Under the pieces are notes generated by a model. It did not search any database. It saw nothing but the letters and a program-made list of their open reading frames with translations, and had not been told where the DNA came from. A stretch of 6,474 bases of DNA from Candidatus Sulfotelmatobacter sp. (GTDB lineage Bacteria > Acidobacteriota > Terriglobia > Terriglobales > Acidobacteriaceae). The DNA is taken from the NCBI GenBank assembly GCA_030045935.1, contig JASIEN010000483.1, positions 1 through 6,474 on the forward strand. The letters run 5' to 3'. This document shows positions 1 through 5,631 of this stretch, piece after piece (position 1 is the first letter of the stretch; every line of letters begins with the position of its first letter). A program made the position numbers and the translations under genes.

Positions 1-732
1 CCCTCCATCCGCCGACCGACTTATATAGACCTGCACAGGTTGCGTGAGCAGGTGGGCAGGAGGGTAAGCCGTCCAGGAAAAATAGACATTGCCGGCAACG
101 TCCACTGTCGCCCCGGCAGCCAGCGACCAACCCGGCGCAGCGCCGGGATTCAGTACCGAAGAGGAAAAATTCTGCGCGTAATCATGTGACGCCGCTACCG
201 ACAACGTCTGCTGGTGGTTAAAGCTGACGTATATACTGGGGCCGCGTACCGCGAGCACCGGCTTGTCAATGATGGTCTGGGCAGAATGTTCTGCGACGGT
301 AAAGTACCAGGCGGCGCCAAAATCCTGCGATCGCGCTACCACGATGTCATGCTCTCCCTGCAACCACGAGGCATACAGAGTTTGCTTATCAAGCGGGTCG
401 ACCTTGATCTGGGCGTCGAACTGCCCGGTCGCAGAAGGCGCCAAGGTCCGCGGTGGCTGCCAGGTAATTCCGTTGTCATTGCTGACCATCAACGCCATGG
501 TGGGAAGCGAGCAGGCGGGGCAATCGCGCACCGGGCCATATTGAGGAAAGAGAATATAGACGTGTCCGCGGCCGTCGGCGGTAAGCGCGGGCTCCCACTG
601 ATCTCCAACTGTGTAGCCGACCCGCCGTGGCGGAGTGAATCCGGCAGCCGCGAAGGCCTGCGCCGACACCAGTACCACGAGCAGGCACAGGGCTACATAC
701 ACACCGCGAGCGCGGCTGGAACCTGGGACCAC
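1..732 (-). CDS. Exported BNR/Asp-box repeat protein (sialidase-fold), 3' end missing
   Basis: An open frame of 244 codons with no stop before the left edge, so the C-terminus is missing. I chose the GTG at 730-732: AGGAG lies 6 nt upstream, an in-frame TAA lies further upstream, and no ATG is available. Residues 1-29 form a signal peptide (Arg-containing n-region, hydrophobic core VYVALCLLVVLV, cleavage near AQA/AFA), so the product is exported. Asp-box motifs (S-x-D-x-G-x-x-W) follow: S84-NDNGIT-W91 is perfect, S135-QDFGAA-W142 is good, the one at S182-F189 is degenerate, and a fourth starts at S240-ADGG where the window ends. Such repeats build the beta-propeller of sialidases and of many non-enzymatic BNR proteins. 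No Arg triad or other catalytic residue can be assigned, so the substrate is unknown. C71-P-A-C74 may form a disulfide. Family-level call is good; enzymatic activity is not shown. Confidence 0.8.
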   Translation of the reverse strand, partial: MVPGSSRARGVYVALCLLVVLVSAQAFAAAGFTPPRRVGYTVGDQWEPALTADGRGHVYILFPQYGPVRDCPACSLPTMALMVSNDNGITWQPPRTLAPSATGQFDAQIKVDPLDKQTLYASWLQGEHDIVVARSQDFGAAWYFTVAEHSAQTIIDKPVLAVRGPSIYVSFNHQQTLSVAASHDYAQNFSSSVLNPGAAPGWSLAAGATVDVAGNVYFSWTAYPPAHLLTQPVQVYISRSADGG

Positions 733-738
733 AGACTT

Positions 739-743
739 CTCCT
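739..743 (-). promoter_or_regulatory. Shine-Dalgarno AGGAG fixing the GTG start of the BNR gene
   Basis: On the minus strand AGGAG is followed by 6 nt (AAGTCT) and then GTG. It is the only strong ribosome binding site in front of this frame and decides the unusual GTG start. Confidence 0.7.
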
Positions 744-771
744 GGGGACGGACTAAAGTACTGCTGGACGC

Positions 772-800
772 ACTTTATCGCGAATGGGTTAGCGGGTCAA
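772..800 (-). promoter_or_regulatory. Candidate sigma70-type promoter for the BNR gene
   Basis: Minus-strand TTGACC (795-800, 5 of 6 to the -35 consensus) and TAAAGT (772-777, 4 of 6 to the -10 consensus) are separated by exactly 17 nt. Transcription would start near 765, giving a leader of about 33 nt before the GTG at 732. The call rests on consensus matching only. Confidence 0.45.
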
Positions 801-968
801 TCGCCCGAGCAGGCTATCGCGGCAAATGTTACAGGGATTTGACAAACACGCGGGGGCACCCGGCGTCGCCTATCGCTACTTTGGTCAGGTCCGACGGCTA
901 AGGCCTTTTCACCGCCGAGCGCCAAGAACCCCAACCTGTTTTAGAATGGAAAACGGGAGCAATAACCA

Positions 969-1445
969 ATGGAAAAAGCAACATTCGCTGCCGGATGTTT
1001 CTGGGGAGTCGAAGCCACCTTCCGCGCCCTGCCCGGAGTCGTTTCCACTCGCGTCGGTTACACCGGCGGCAAAACCGAAAATCCCTCTTATAAAGATGTC
1101 TGCACGGACGCCACCGGGCACGCCGAAGCAGTCGAAGTCACCTACGATCCGGCTAAGATCAGCTATAACGATCTTCTGAAGGTTTTCTGGGAGAATCACG
1201 ATCCCACGCAGCTCAACCGCCAGGGTCCTGACTGGGGAACGCAATATCGGTCGGCAATTTTCTATCACTCGCCCGAGCAGCAGAAAGCGGCGCTGGCCTC
1301 GAAAGAAGCGCTGGAAAAGGCACACCGCTATTCCAAGCCGATCGTGACCCAGATCGTCCCTGCGGTAGACTTCTTTCAGGCCGAGGATTACCACCAGCAA
1401 TATCTTGAAAAGAAAGGCCTGGCGAGCTGTCACATTAGAGCCTGA
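969..1445 (+). CDS. msrA: Peptide methionine-(S)-S-oxide reductase MsrA
   Basis: Reduces the S-epimer of methionine sulfoxide, free or in proteins, back to methionine, with electrons normally supplied by thioredoxin. The 158-residue product is a full-length single-domain MsrA. The signature GCFWG is at 9-13 with catalytic Cys10, followed by the conserved Glu16. GHAEAVEV is at 50-57, the HDPTQ...NRQG...DWGTQYRS block spans about 78-95, and AEDYHQQYL is at 138-146. Cys154 near the C-terminus is the likely resolving cysteine; Cys45 is the only other one. There is no signal peptide, so it should be cytoplasmic, and there is no MsrB fusion. The ATG at 969 is preceded by GGGAG (955-959) with a 9-nt gap and sits immediately before the conserved core, so the start is secure. 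TAGAAT (942-947) could be a -10 box but has no matching -35. The protease gene follows on the same strand after 94 nt. Confidence 0.97.
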   Translation: MEKATFAAGCFWGVEATFRALPGVVSTRVGYTGGKTENPSYKDVCTDATGHAEAVEVTYDPAKISYNDLLKVFWENHDPTQLNRQGPDWGTQYRSAIFYHSPEQQKAALASKEALEKAHRYSKPIVTQIVPAVDFFQAEDYHQQYLEKKGLASCHIRA

Positions 1446-1539
1446 TTTCCCCACCGGAAGGCCGTATTTTCCGCCCTCTATTGGACATCATCTTCCGTAC
1501 CGTGGAAAACCCGCGCCCATCGCGGCAAGATGACGGCTC

Positions 1540-2505
1540 ATGGCTCAGCCGGAGATTTCACCGGAGCAAACCGAGGTCTGCGATCGTTGGCAGCAGACAG
1601 TACAGGCGGTGTTGGCGATCGTGTTACTCATCGGCCTCGCCGCTATGCTCCATAACTATGCGTCGGTCTCGGAGCCAGTGGCTCAACCCGACCAACTGCA
1701 AAAGCAGGTTGTCCAACTCACGCATGAGGTGGAAGCACTTCAGCGCGAGCAGGAAATGCCGGCGCTGGTTTTGAGCCGGTATCGCAATTCCATCGGGTAC
1801 GTTTCCGGCATATATCAGATTGGATTTACGAACCAGCCTCCGGCGATCCGGGCACGCGTCTCAGGGACTGGATTTCTGGTTGGCGAGGGCCTGCTGGCGA
1901 CTAACCGTCACGTTGCCGAGCCCTGGTACGAAGACAACGAAGCCGAGGCCCTGCTCCACCTTGGCGCCAAGGCAACTCTGGAAAGCCTGGTCGTTTTCTT
2001 TCCCGGCTCGCCCACTCCGGTCGACCTTGCGACCGGGTCAGTTTCATCCTCCGATGATCTTGCGGTACTGCGAGTCGCCGATAGAGATGCGGTACGCGGT
2101 TTCGCCATTCTTCCGCTAGCCAAGAGAATGGCATCTGCAGGAGAAGCCGTGACGGTGGTTGGCTACCCTCTGGGCGTCACCGGCATGGTGGCGAAATCTC
2201 CCAGCAAGATTTATGAGCGGCTGGCGGTTCGCCGTAGCGATCTGACGGCGGCCAGCGAATTGGCGGCACTGTCGCTGATTCGTCCCTCAACCACTTGCGG
2301 ACATCTCGGCGATGTTGTCGGCGACAAGTTGATCTATGACGCACCGACGGCCCATGGCGGCAGCGGCGGGCCGGTGTTCAACTCGGATGCTGAGGTGATT
2401 GGAGTGAATTCGGCTTATCTCGATGGATTCTCTGGAGGAACGCTGGGAGTATCCATCGACGCCTTGCGTCCCCTGATCGAAGCCGCAGAGAAAAAACCGG
2501 AATAA
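1540..2505 (+). CDS. Membrane-anchored trypsin-like (S1/HtrA-type) serine protease, no PDZ domain
   Basis: A 321-residue protein. Residues 1-20 are a short polar cytoplasmic tail, about 21-38 a single hydrophobic anchor (VQAVLAIVLLIGLAAMLH), and about 51-73 a short coiled-coil-like stretch rich in Gln, Glu and Leu. A chymotrypsin-fold domain runs from about 85 to 315. The catalytic triad is readable: His124 in LLATNRHVAEP, Asp173 in SSDDLAVLRV, and Ser275 in AHGGSGGPVF. The protease domain should therefore face the periplasm. Unlike DegP/DegS-type HtrA proteins it ends soon after the protease domain, leaving no room for a PDZ domain, so any regulation must be different. An in-frame TGA at 1531-1533 makes the ATG at 1540 the first possible start; the ribosome binding site there is weak. 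Substrates cannot be predicted. A non-proteolytic role is unlikely because the triad is intact. Confidence 0.88.
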   Translation: MAQPEISPEQTEVCDRWQQTVQAVLAIVLLIGLAAMLHNYASVSEPVAQPDQLQKQVVQLTHEVEALQREQEMPALVLSRYRNSIGYVSGIYQIGFTNQPPAIRARVSGTGFLVGEGLLATNRHVAEPWYEDNEAEALLHLGAKATLESLVVFFPGSPTPVDLATGSVSSSDDLAVLRVADRDAVRGFAILPLAKRMASAGEAVTVVGYPLGVTGMVAKSPSKIYERLAVRRSDLTAASELAALSLIRPSTTCGHLGDVVGDKLIYDAPTAHGGSGGPVFNSDAEVIGVNSAYLDGFSGGTLGVSIDALRPLIEAAEKKPE

Positions 2506-2554
2506 GAGAAGCGGCCAAGTCAGGACTCATGATCACCCAGTTAGTAAGCTGCGT

Positions 2555-2627
2555 TCCCTCAGGGGCTGAAGCCCGCACTTTTGGCTGTTCTGGACGGCTC
2601 GGCTGAAGCCGAGCCCCTTCAGAATCG
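2555..2627. repeat. REP-like double palindrome between convergent genes
   Basis: The 10-bp core GGCTGAAGCC occurs twice, at 2564-2573 and 2601-2610, in the same orientation 37 bp apart. Each copy is a hairpin with a TGAA loop. The right one extends to a perfect 8-bp stem (GGCTCGGC 2596-2603 / GCCGAGCC 2608-2615); the left has a 4-bp GGGC/GCCC stem. Flanking AGGGGCT (2561-2567) pairs with AGCCCCT (2612-2618), so the whole element can also fold into one larger cruciform. From memory, elements of this type are dispersed in acidobacterial genomes. It lies between the convergent protease and clc genes and could limit read-through in both directions, although no T-tract follows either hairpin. Confidence 0.65.
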
Positions 2628-2647
2628 ATCTATGGGATGGGATGTAA

Positions 2648-4474
2648 TTATTTCAATCCTGAAACACTCAGGCCCTTTTTCCTGAAAAACCATCCCGGCT
2701 CTCGCACCGACTCATCTTGCAGCCGCCGCAAGCGGGCGGCCATCACGCTGCTGCGTCCGAAATAGCCGACTGCCTTGCTCGGATCACTGCGATCGACCAC
2801 GGGCAGGCGGCCGATATCGTATTGCAGCATCTTCGCGGCGGCCTCGGAAACTAATTCGTCGGGATAGGTCACCACTAACTTCGTGTTGCCCGCTTCCTGG
2901 ACGGTCATGGCGCCCGAGACATCCTTGTCGAGCGCGCGCAGCAGATCGCCACGCGTGATGATGCCGGAGAGTTTGTGGGAGTCATCGAGAATGAGCAGGG
3001 CCTCGTGACGTGCCACTGCCGGATCATGTTGCGCGATACGCGCAGCTAGCGCGCCGATTTTCGTATTGGCGCCGATCATGGGCAGATCTCTCTCCATCGT
3101 CTCGGCGACGTGGGTTTGCACGAGAACGTCGGTCTCGTAGTCCTGGTGAACGCGTAAACCACGCCTCACCAGCTTCTCAGTCATGATGGAACTGGTTGGC
3201 ATGAAGAGCATGGCGATGCCATCGGCGATCACGCTGACCAGCATCAACGGCAGGATCGAGTTGTAGTCGCGCGTGATTTCGAAAGCAAAGATAATGAAAG
3301 TGAATGTTGCCCGCGAGGCTGCTCCGAACACCGCGCCCATGGCCACCAGAGCGAAAGCGCCGGGCGACAGATGGGCGCTGGGCAGGAAATGGTTCGAGAG
3401 CATGGCGAACAGGCCGCCCATGGCCGCGCTCCACATGAAGCAAGGCGCCAGCAATCCGCCGGAGGTGCCCGAGCCGAGAGAAATCGCCAGCGCTACAGCC
3501 TTTGCAATCATCACCACCAGCAGCAGCTTCCACGCGAGCTGTGCGTTAAGGATGTCGCCGATTGTGTCATAACCCACGCCCAGCACCCGCGGCACGAAGA
3601 AACCAATGATGCCCAGTCCGAGTGCGCCAATGGCAGGCCACCACATATCATCAAAGGGGAGCTTATCGAATTGATCTTCTATCCAGTATAGGAACTTGCT
3701 GAAAGCTACGGCGGCGACGCCGCAGATCAATCCCAGAACCAGATAAAAGGGCAACCCCCGCGGAATTGCGAAATCCATCGCGCTCACCGTAAACATCGGG
3801 CCCGGACCCAAAAGCCGCATGTGTACGGCGGTGGCAAGCGTGCTGGCAATTACCAGCGGGATGAAGGAACGCGACTTGAATTCAAACAGCAGCAGCTCGA
3901 TGGCGAGAATTACGCCGGCAATCGGCGTGTTGAAGGTGGCCGACATTCCAGCAGCCGCGCCGCAGGCCAGCAGGACTTTTCGTTCAACCGCAGTGGTGTG
4001 AAAGGCCTGCCCTACAAGCGAGCCGATAGCTCCACCGGTTTGAATGATGGGACCCTCCGCGCCGAACGGACCTCCGGTCCCGATCGCAATTGCCGCTGAA
4101 AGCGGCTTCAGAATCGCCACCCGCGGCGCAATGCGGCTGCGATTGAACAGCACTGCCTCCATGGCTTCCGGGATTCCGTGGCCTTTGATTTTCGACGTTC
4201 CGTACTTCGCCATTACACCGACAATCAAGCCGCCAACGACGGGAACGACGATGACTAGCGGGCCAAGATGATGATGCTGCGCGCTCGTGAAATCTGCAGA
4301 CCAGCGATGGTAAAAGAAAAGATTGGTAAACAGGCCAATCAGCTTGTAGAGCACGAATGCTACCACGCCCGCTACCAAGCCAATGGCAGCACCCAACAGA
4401 GACACCAGCAGCATGCGAAAGGGCGTACCTGGTTCCGTAGGTGTTCCCGAAGTCACGCGAGCACGCACCTGCAA
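2648..4474 (-). CDS. CLC-family anion channel/transporter with two C-terminal CBS domains
   Basis: A 608-residue protein. Residues about 20-435 are the CLC membrane domain, and about 447-520 and 521-585 are two cytoplasmic CBS domains, which in other CLCs bind adenine nucleotides. CLC landmarks are G98-H-G-I-P102 (usual GSGIP), G138-A-E-G-P142 with gating Glu140 (usual GREGP), and G340-L-L-A-P344 (usual GxFxP). By hand alignment to E. coli ClcA, the internal proton glutamate (E203) is Leu194, the ion-binding Ser107 is His99, and Tyr445 is Ser428. Ion selectivity and proton coupling cannot therefore be assumed. The longest frame starts at TTG 4474 with no ribosome binding site. GTG at 4456, preceded by AGGTG at a 9-nt gap, is an equally good start and shortens the protein by 6 residues. 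It lies 154 nt downstream of the marR gene on the same strand with no terminator between, suggesting an operon. Family certain, transport mode uncertain. Confidence 0.93.
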   Translation of the reverse strand: MQVRARVTSGTPTEPGTPFRMLLVSLLGAAIGLVAGVVAFVLYKLIGLFTNLFFYHRWSADFTSAQHHHLGPLVIVVPVVGGLIVGVMAKYGTSKIKGHGIPEAMEAVLFNRSRIAPRVAILKPLSAAIAIGTGGPFGAEGPIIQTGGAIGSLVGQAFHTTAVERKVLLACGAAAGMSATFNTPIAGVILAIELLLFEFKSRSFIPLVIASTLATAVHMRLLGPGPMFTVSAMDFAIPRGLPFYLVLGLICGVAAVAFSKFLYWIEDQFDKLPFDDMWWPAIGALGLGIIGFFVPRVLGVGYDTIGDILNAQLAWKLLLVVMIAKAVALAISLGSGTSGGLLAPCFMWSAAMGGLFAMLSNHFLPSAHLSPGAFALVAMGAVFGAASRATFTFIIFAFEITRDYNSILPLMLVSVIADGIAMLFMPTSSIMTEKLVRRGLRVHQDYETDVLVQTHVAETMERDLPMIGANTKIGALAARIAQHDPAVARHEALLILDDSHKLSGIITRGDLLRALDKDVSGAMTVQEAGNTKLVVTYPDELVSEAAAKMLQYDIGRLPVVDRSDPSKAVGYFGRSSVMAARLRRLQDESVREPGWFFRKKGLSVSGLK

Positions 4475-4560
4475 TGATGTGTTATTTGTGGCGTTGGTAT
4501 CCTTTTCGCTTGGTTCAGGGCAAGCTTTGCCGTTGTCGCGAGAGCTTCCTGCCCCTCCAT
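4453..4560 (-). other. Possible 35-codon leader ORF overlapping the clc start
   Basis: ATG at 4558-4560 opens a short frame (begins MEGQEALATT) in the marR-clc gap. Its TGA (4453-4455) overlaps the in-frame GTG of clc at 4454-4456 as GTGA, the arrangement typical of translational coupling. It has no clear Shine-Dalgarno and no recognisable similarity, and short frames arise by chance, so this is tentative. The same gap holds a small inverted repeat, GGCAA/TTGCC, at 4519-4531. Confidence 0.2.
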
Positions 4561-4628
4561 GCGCGTGAGCGTTGGATGCATTTGTTTACGGGAGCGGCTC
4601 AGTTGTACTGGAGTCAGTCATGTCGGTT

Positions 4629-5090
4629 TCAGTTAACTTGTTCTTTACGTAGGCTGGAGCGTCGTGCGGGGGTATCGGCTCCCCCGCGCATTACGCGGCG
4701 CAGGGCGCTGACCAGTTCGGGGCCGGCGGAGCGCAACTGGCTGTGATGGTGCAAAGCCAGCTCACCCAGGATTTTTTCCCCTTTGGGAGTGAGCGCCAGC
4801 AGAACTTCACGTCTATCATCCTGGGCCCGCGTGCGGTGTACAAACCCGCGCGCTTCCAGACGGTTCACCAGTTCGACTGCGCTGTGATGGCGAACCTGCA
4901 TGCGCGTCGCCAGTTCGCGAATTCTCGGCCGCACCCCCGGCGGCATGCCCTTGATGGCCAGCATCAGCTGATATTGGCCGCGCTCCAGCCCGGCCCGTTT
5001 TACGACCTCCTCGCTGAAATGAAGAAACCGCCGGATCTGAAAGCGGAACTCAGCCAGTGCCTGGTAGTCGGACAAAGTCAGCTTCCCCAT
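4629..5090 (-). CDS. MarR-family winged-helix transcriptional regulator
   Basis: A 153-residue regulator in the usual MarR size range. An N-terminal helix (about 5-32) and the C-terminal helix (about 103-135) would form the dimer interface. The winged helix-turn-helix spans about 37-101: the ELATRMQVRHHSAVELVNRL segment (59-78) holds the recognition helix, and the wing follows with R89-A-Q-D-D-R-R94 and then VLLALTPKGEKIL, a classic MarR block. Ligand unknown. I chose ATG 5088-5090 because the MarR fold begins there. The frame stays open to an ATG at 5300, but those 70 extra residues are not MarR-like and would cover the promoter and operator region. No good Shine-Dalgarno precedes 5090; an operator-like palindrome occupies that stretch. 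The clc gene follows on the same strand, so it is the obvious regulatory target along with marR itself. The C-terminal tail is basic. Confidence 0.9.
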   Translation of the reverse strand: MGKLTLSDYQALAEFRFQIRRFLHFSEEVVKRAGLERGQYQLMLAIKGMPPGVRPRIRELATRMQVRHHSAVELVNRLEARGFVHRTRAQDDRREVLLALTPKGEKILGELALHHHSQLRSAGPELVSALRRVMRGGADTPARRSSLRKEQVN

Positions 5091-5099
5091 GCTGCCGAT

Positions 5100-5118
5100 T
5101 GTATCGTGCCGCGATGCA
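5100..5118. promoter_or_regulatory. Operator-like palindrome, proximal copy (marR leader)
   Basis: TGTATCG (5100-5106), a 5-nt spacer, then CGATGCA (5112-5118): a 19-bp inverted repeat with 6 of 7 positions matching. It ends 9 nt before the marR start codon, where a repressor could block transcription or ribosome access. It has the same architecture as the copy at 5132-5150. Confidence 0.55.
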
Positions 5119-5129
5119 GCCCCGTGGAT

Positions 5130-5135
5130 ATTATA
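5130..5135 (-). promoter_or_regulatory. Perfect -10 box (TATAAT) for marR
   Basis: On the minus strand 5135 to 5130 reads TATAAT. Transcription would begin near 5123, about 33 nt upstream of the marR ATG. No -35 match exists at 16-18 nt spacing (5153-5158 reads CCAGAG), so the promoter would be weak or activator-dependent, or the -10 match is fortuitous. It overlaps the distal palindrome, as expected for autorepression. Confidence 0.4.
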
Positions 5136-5150
5136 TCGCACTACGATACA
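5132..5150. promoter_or_regulatory. Operator-like palindrome, distal copy (marR promoter)
   Basis: TATATCG (5132-5138), a 5-nt spacer, then CGATACA (5144-5150): a 19-bp inverted repeat with 6 of 7 positions matching. It covers most of the TATAAT at 5130-5135 and the spacer upstream of it. Together with the proximal copy it fits T(G/A)TATCG-N5-CGAT(A/G)CA, allowing one arm mismatch. MarR dimers typically bind palindromes of about this size, often in their own promoter. Confidence 0.55.
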
Positions 5151-5195
5151 TACTCTGGTTCCCGGAGACCGAAGGGGCTGGCCCAGCGGGAGCAC

Positions 5196-5237
5196 TGTTC
5201 GCTTCGCCCGAAAAAACGACTCTGCTCGGAATGACGC
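5196..5237. repeat. Possible degraded dispersed repeat
   Basis: The stretch beginning TTCGCTTCGCCCG and ending CTGCTCGGAATGACG resembles, from memory, a short non-coding repeat common in Acidobacteria and some other genomes (forms like TTCGCTTCGCTCAGAATGAC). Only one copy is present here, so the window itself cannot prove repetition. The rest of the 262-nt divergent gap (5091-5352) holds the marR control region and no recognisable gene. Confidence 0.25.
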
Positions 5238-5352
5238 AATCCAACCTGGCTCAAGAGCAGCCAAGCCGAACTTGTCCGGCTGCGGGGAAACGCCAGGCAT
5301 TCCTTATGCTAAACTTTCCATTCGCTTACAAATCGCGCTATCCGATCCGCAC

Positions 5353-5631
5353 ATGCTTCTTTCCAAGGAATATGTGGGCTATCTTGCCCGCGAAGTCACT
5401 AAAAAACTGATTGCCGCCAAGGCGATTGAAACTTCCAACCTGCCCAAAACCACGGAACGCGTGCATGCAGCATTGCTCGAGGAACTGAGCCTGGAAGACC
5501 GCATCAACGACGAAGTGCGGGTCATACTCGAAGCCTATTCCGAAGAGATGAACAAAACCGGCGCCAACTATCAGGAGATGTTTCGCAAGGTGAAAAACGA
5601 ACTGGTGCGCAAATATAAGGCGGTGCTGTGA
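5353..5631 (+). CDS. DUF507 family protein, first of a tandem pair
   Basis: A 92-residue, highly charged, probably all-helical protein matching the DUF507 family (function unknown), which I associate mainly with Acidobacteriota, Deltaproteobacteria and Aquificota. It begins MLLSKEYVGYLAREV, as family members do, which supports ATG 5353. The frame is open upstream to 5089, but those extra residues are unlike the family and would cross the marR operators. No Shine-Dalgarno precedes the ATG. It shares position-matched residues with the next gene: L11-A-R13, V15-T16, E43-E-L45, and a C-terminal RK...NE.V.K pattern. No signal peptide or membrane segment is seen, so it should be cytoplasmic. The two genes overlap by 4 nt and should be co-translated. 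Confidence 0.85.
   Translation: MLLSKEYVGYLAREVTKKLIAAKAIETSNLPKTTERVHAALLEELSLEDRINDEVRVILEAYSEEMNKTGANYQEMFRKVKNELVRKYKAVL
5617..5623 (+). promoter_or_regulatory. Shine-Dalgarno AAGGCGG fixing the GTG start of the second DUF507 gene
   Basis: One mismatch from AAGGAGG, 4 nt before GTG 5628, and embedded in the last codons of the first DUF507 gene. Confidence 0.5.

Noticed and set aside
511..525. CxxC (C71-P-A-C74) in the BNR protein as a heme c site
   Set aside because: The following residue is Ser, not His, so the CxxCH heme-binding motif is absent.
214..756. Plus-strand 180-codon open frame
   Set aside because: It is antisense to the BNR gene, which has a signal peptide, Shine-Dalgarno and Asp-boxes; the plus-strand translation is Arg/Gly-rich and resembles nothing.
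839..844. TTGACA as the -35 of an msrA promoter
   Set aside because: No -10 match lies 16-18 nt downstream; the nearest TAT-like sequence (TATCGC at 871) is 26 nt away.
909..1454. Minus-strand 181-codon open frame
   Set aside because: It lies opposite msrA, whose identity is certain; it is a shadow of high-GC codon use.
1455..1473. CGGAA...TTCCG inverted repeat after msrA as a terminator
   Set aside because: A 5-bp stem with a 9-nt loop and no T-tract is too weak to call.
5091..5300. N-terminal extension of the MarR frame by 70 residues to an ATG at 5300
   Set aside because: The extra residues are not MarR-like and would place the TATAAT and both palindromes inside the coding region; the canonical MarR fold starts at 5090.
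5089..5352. Upstream extension of the first DUF507 frame
   Set aside because: The family begins with the MLLSKEYV-type sequence at 5353; the upstream residues look non-coding and cross the marR control region.
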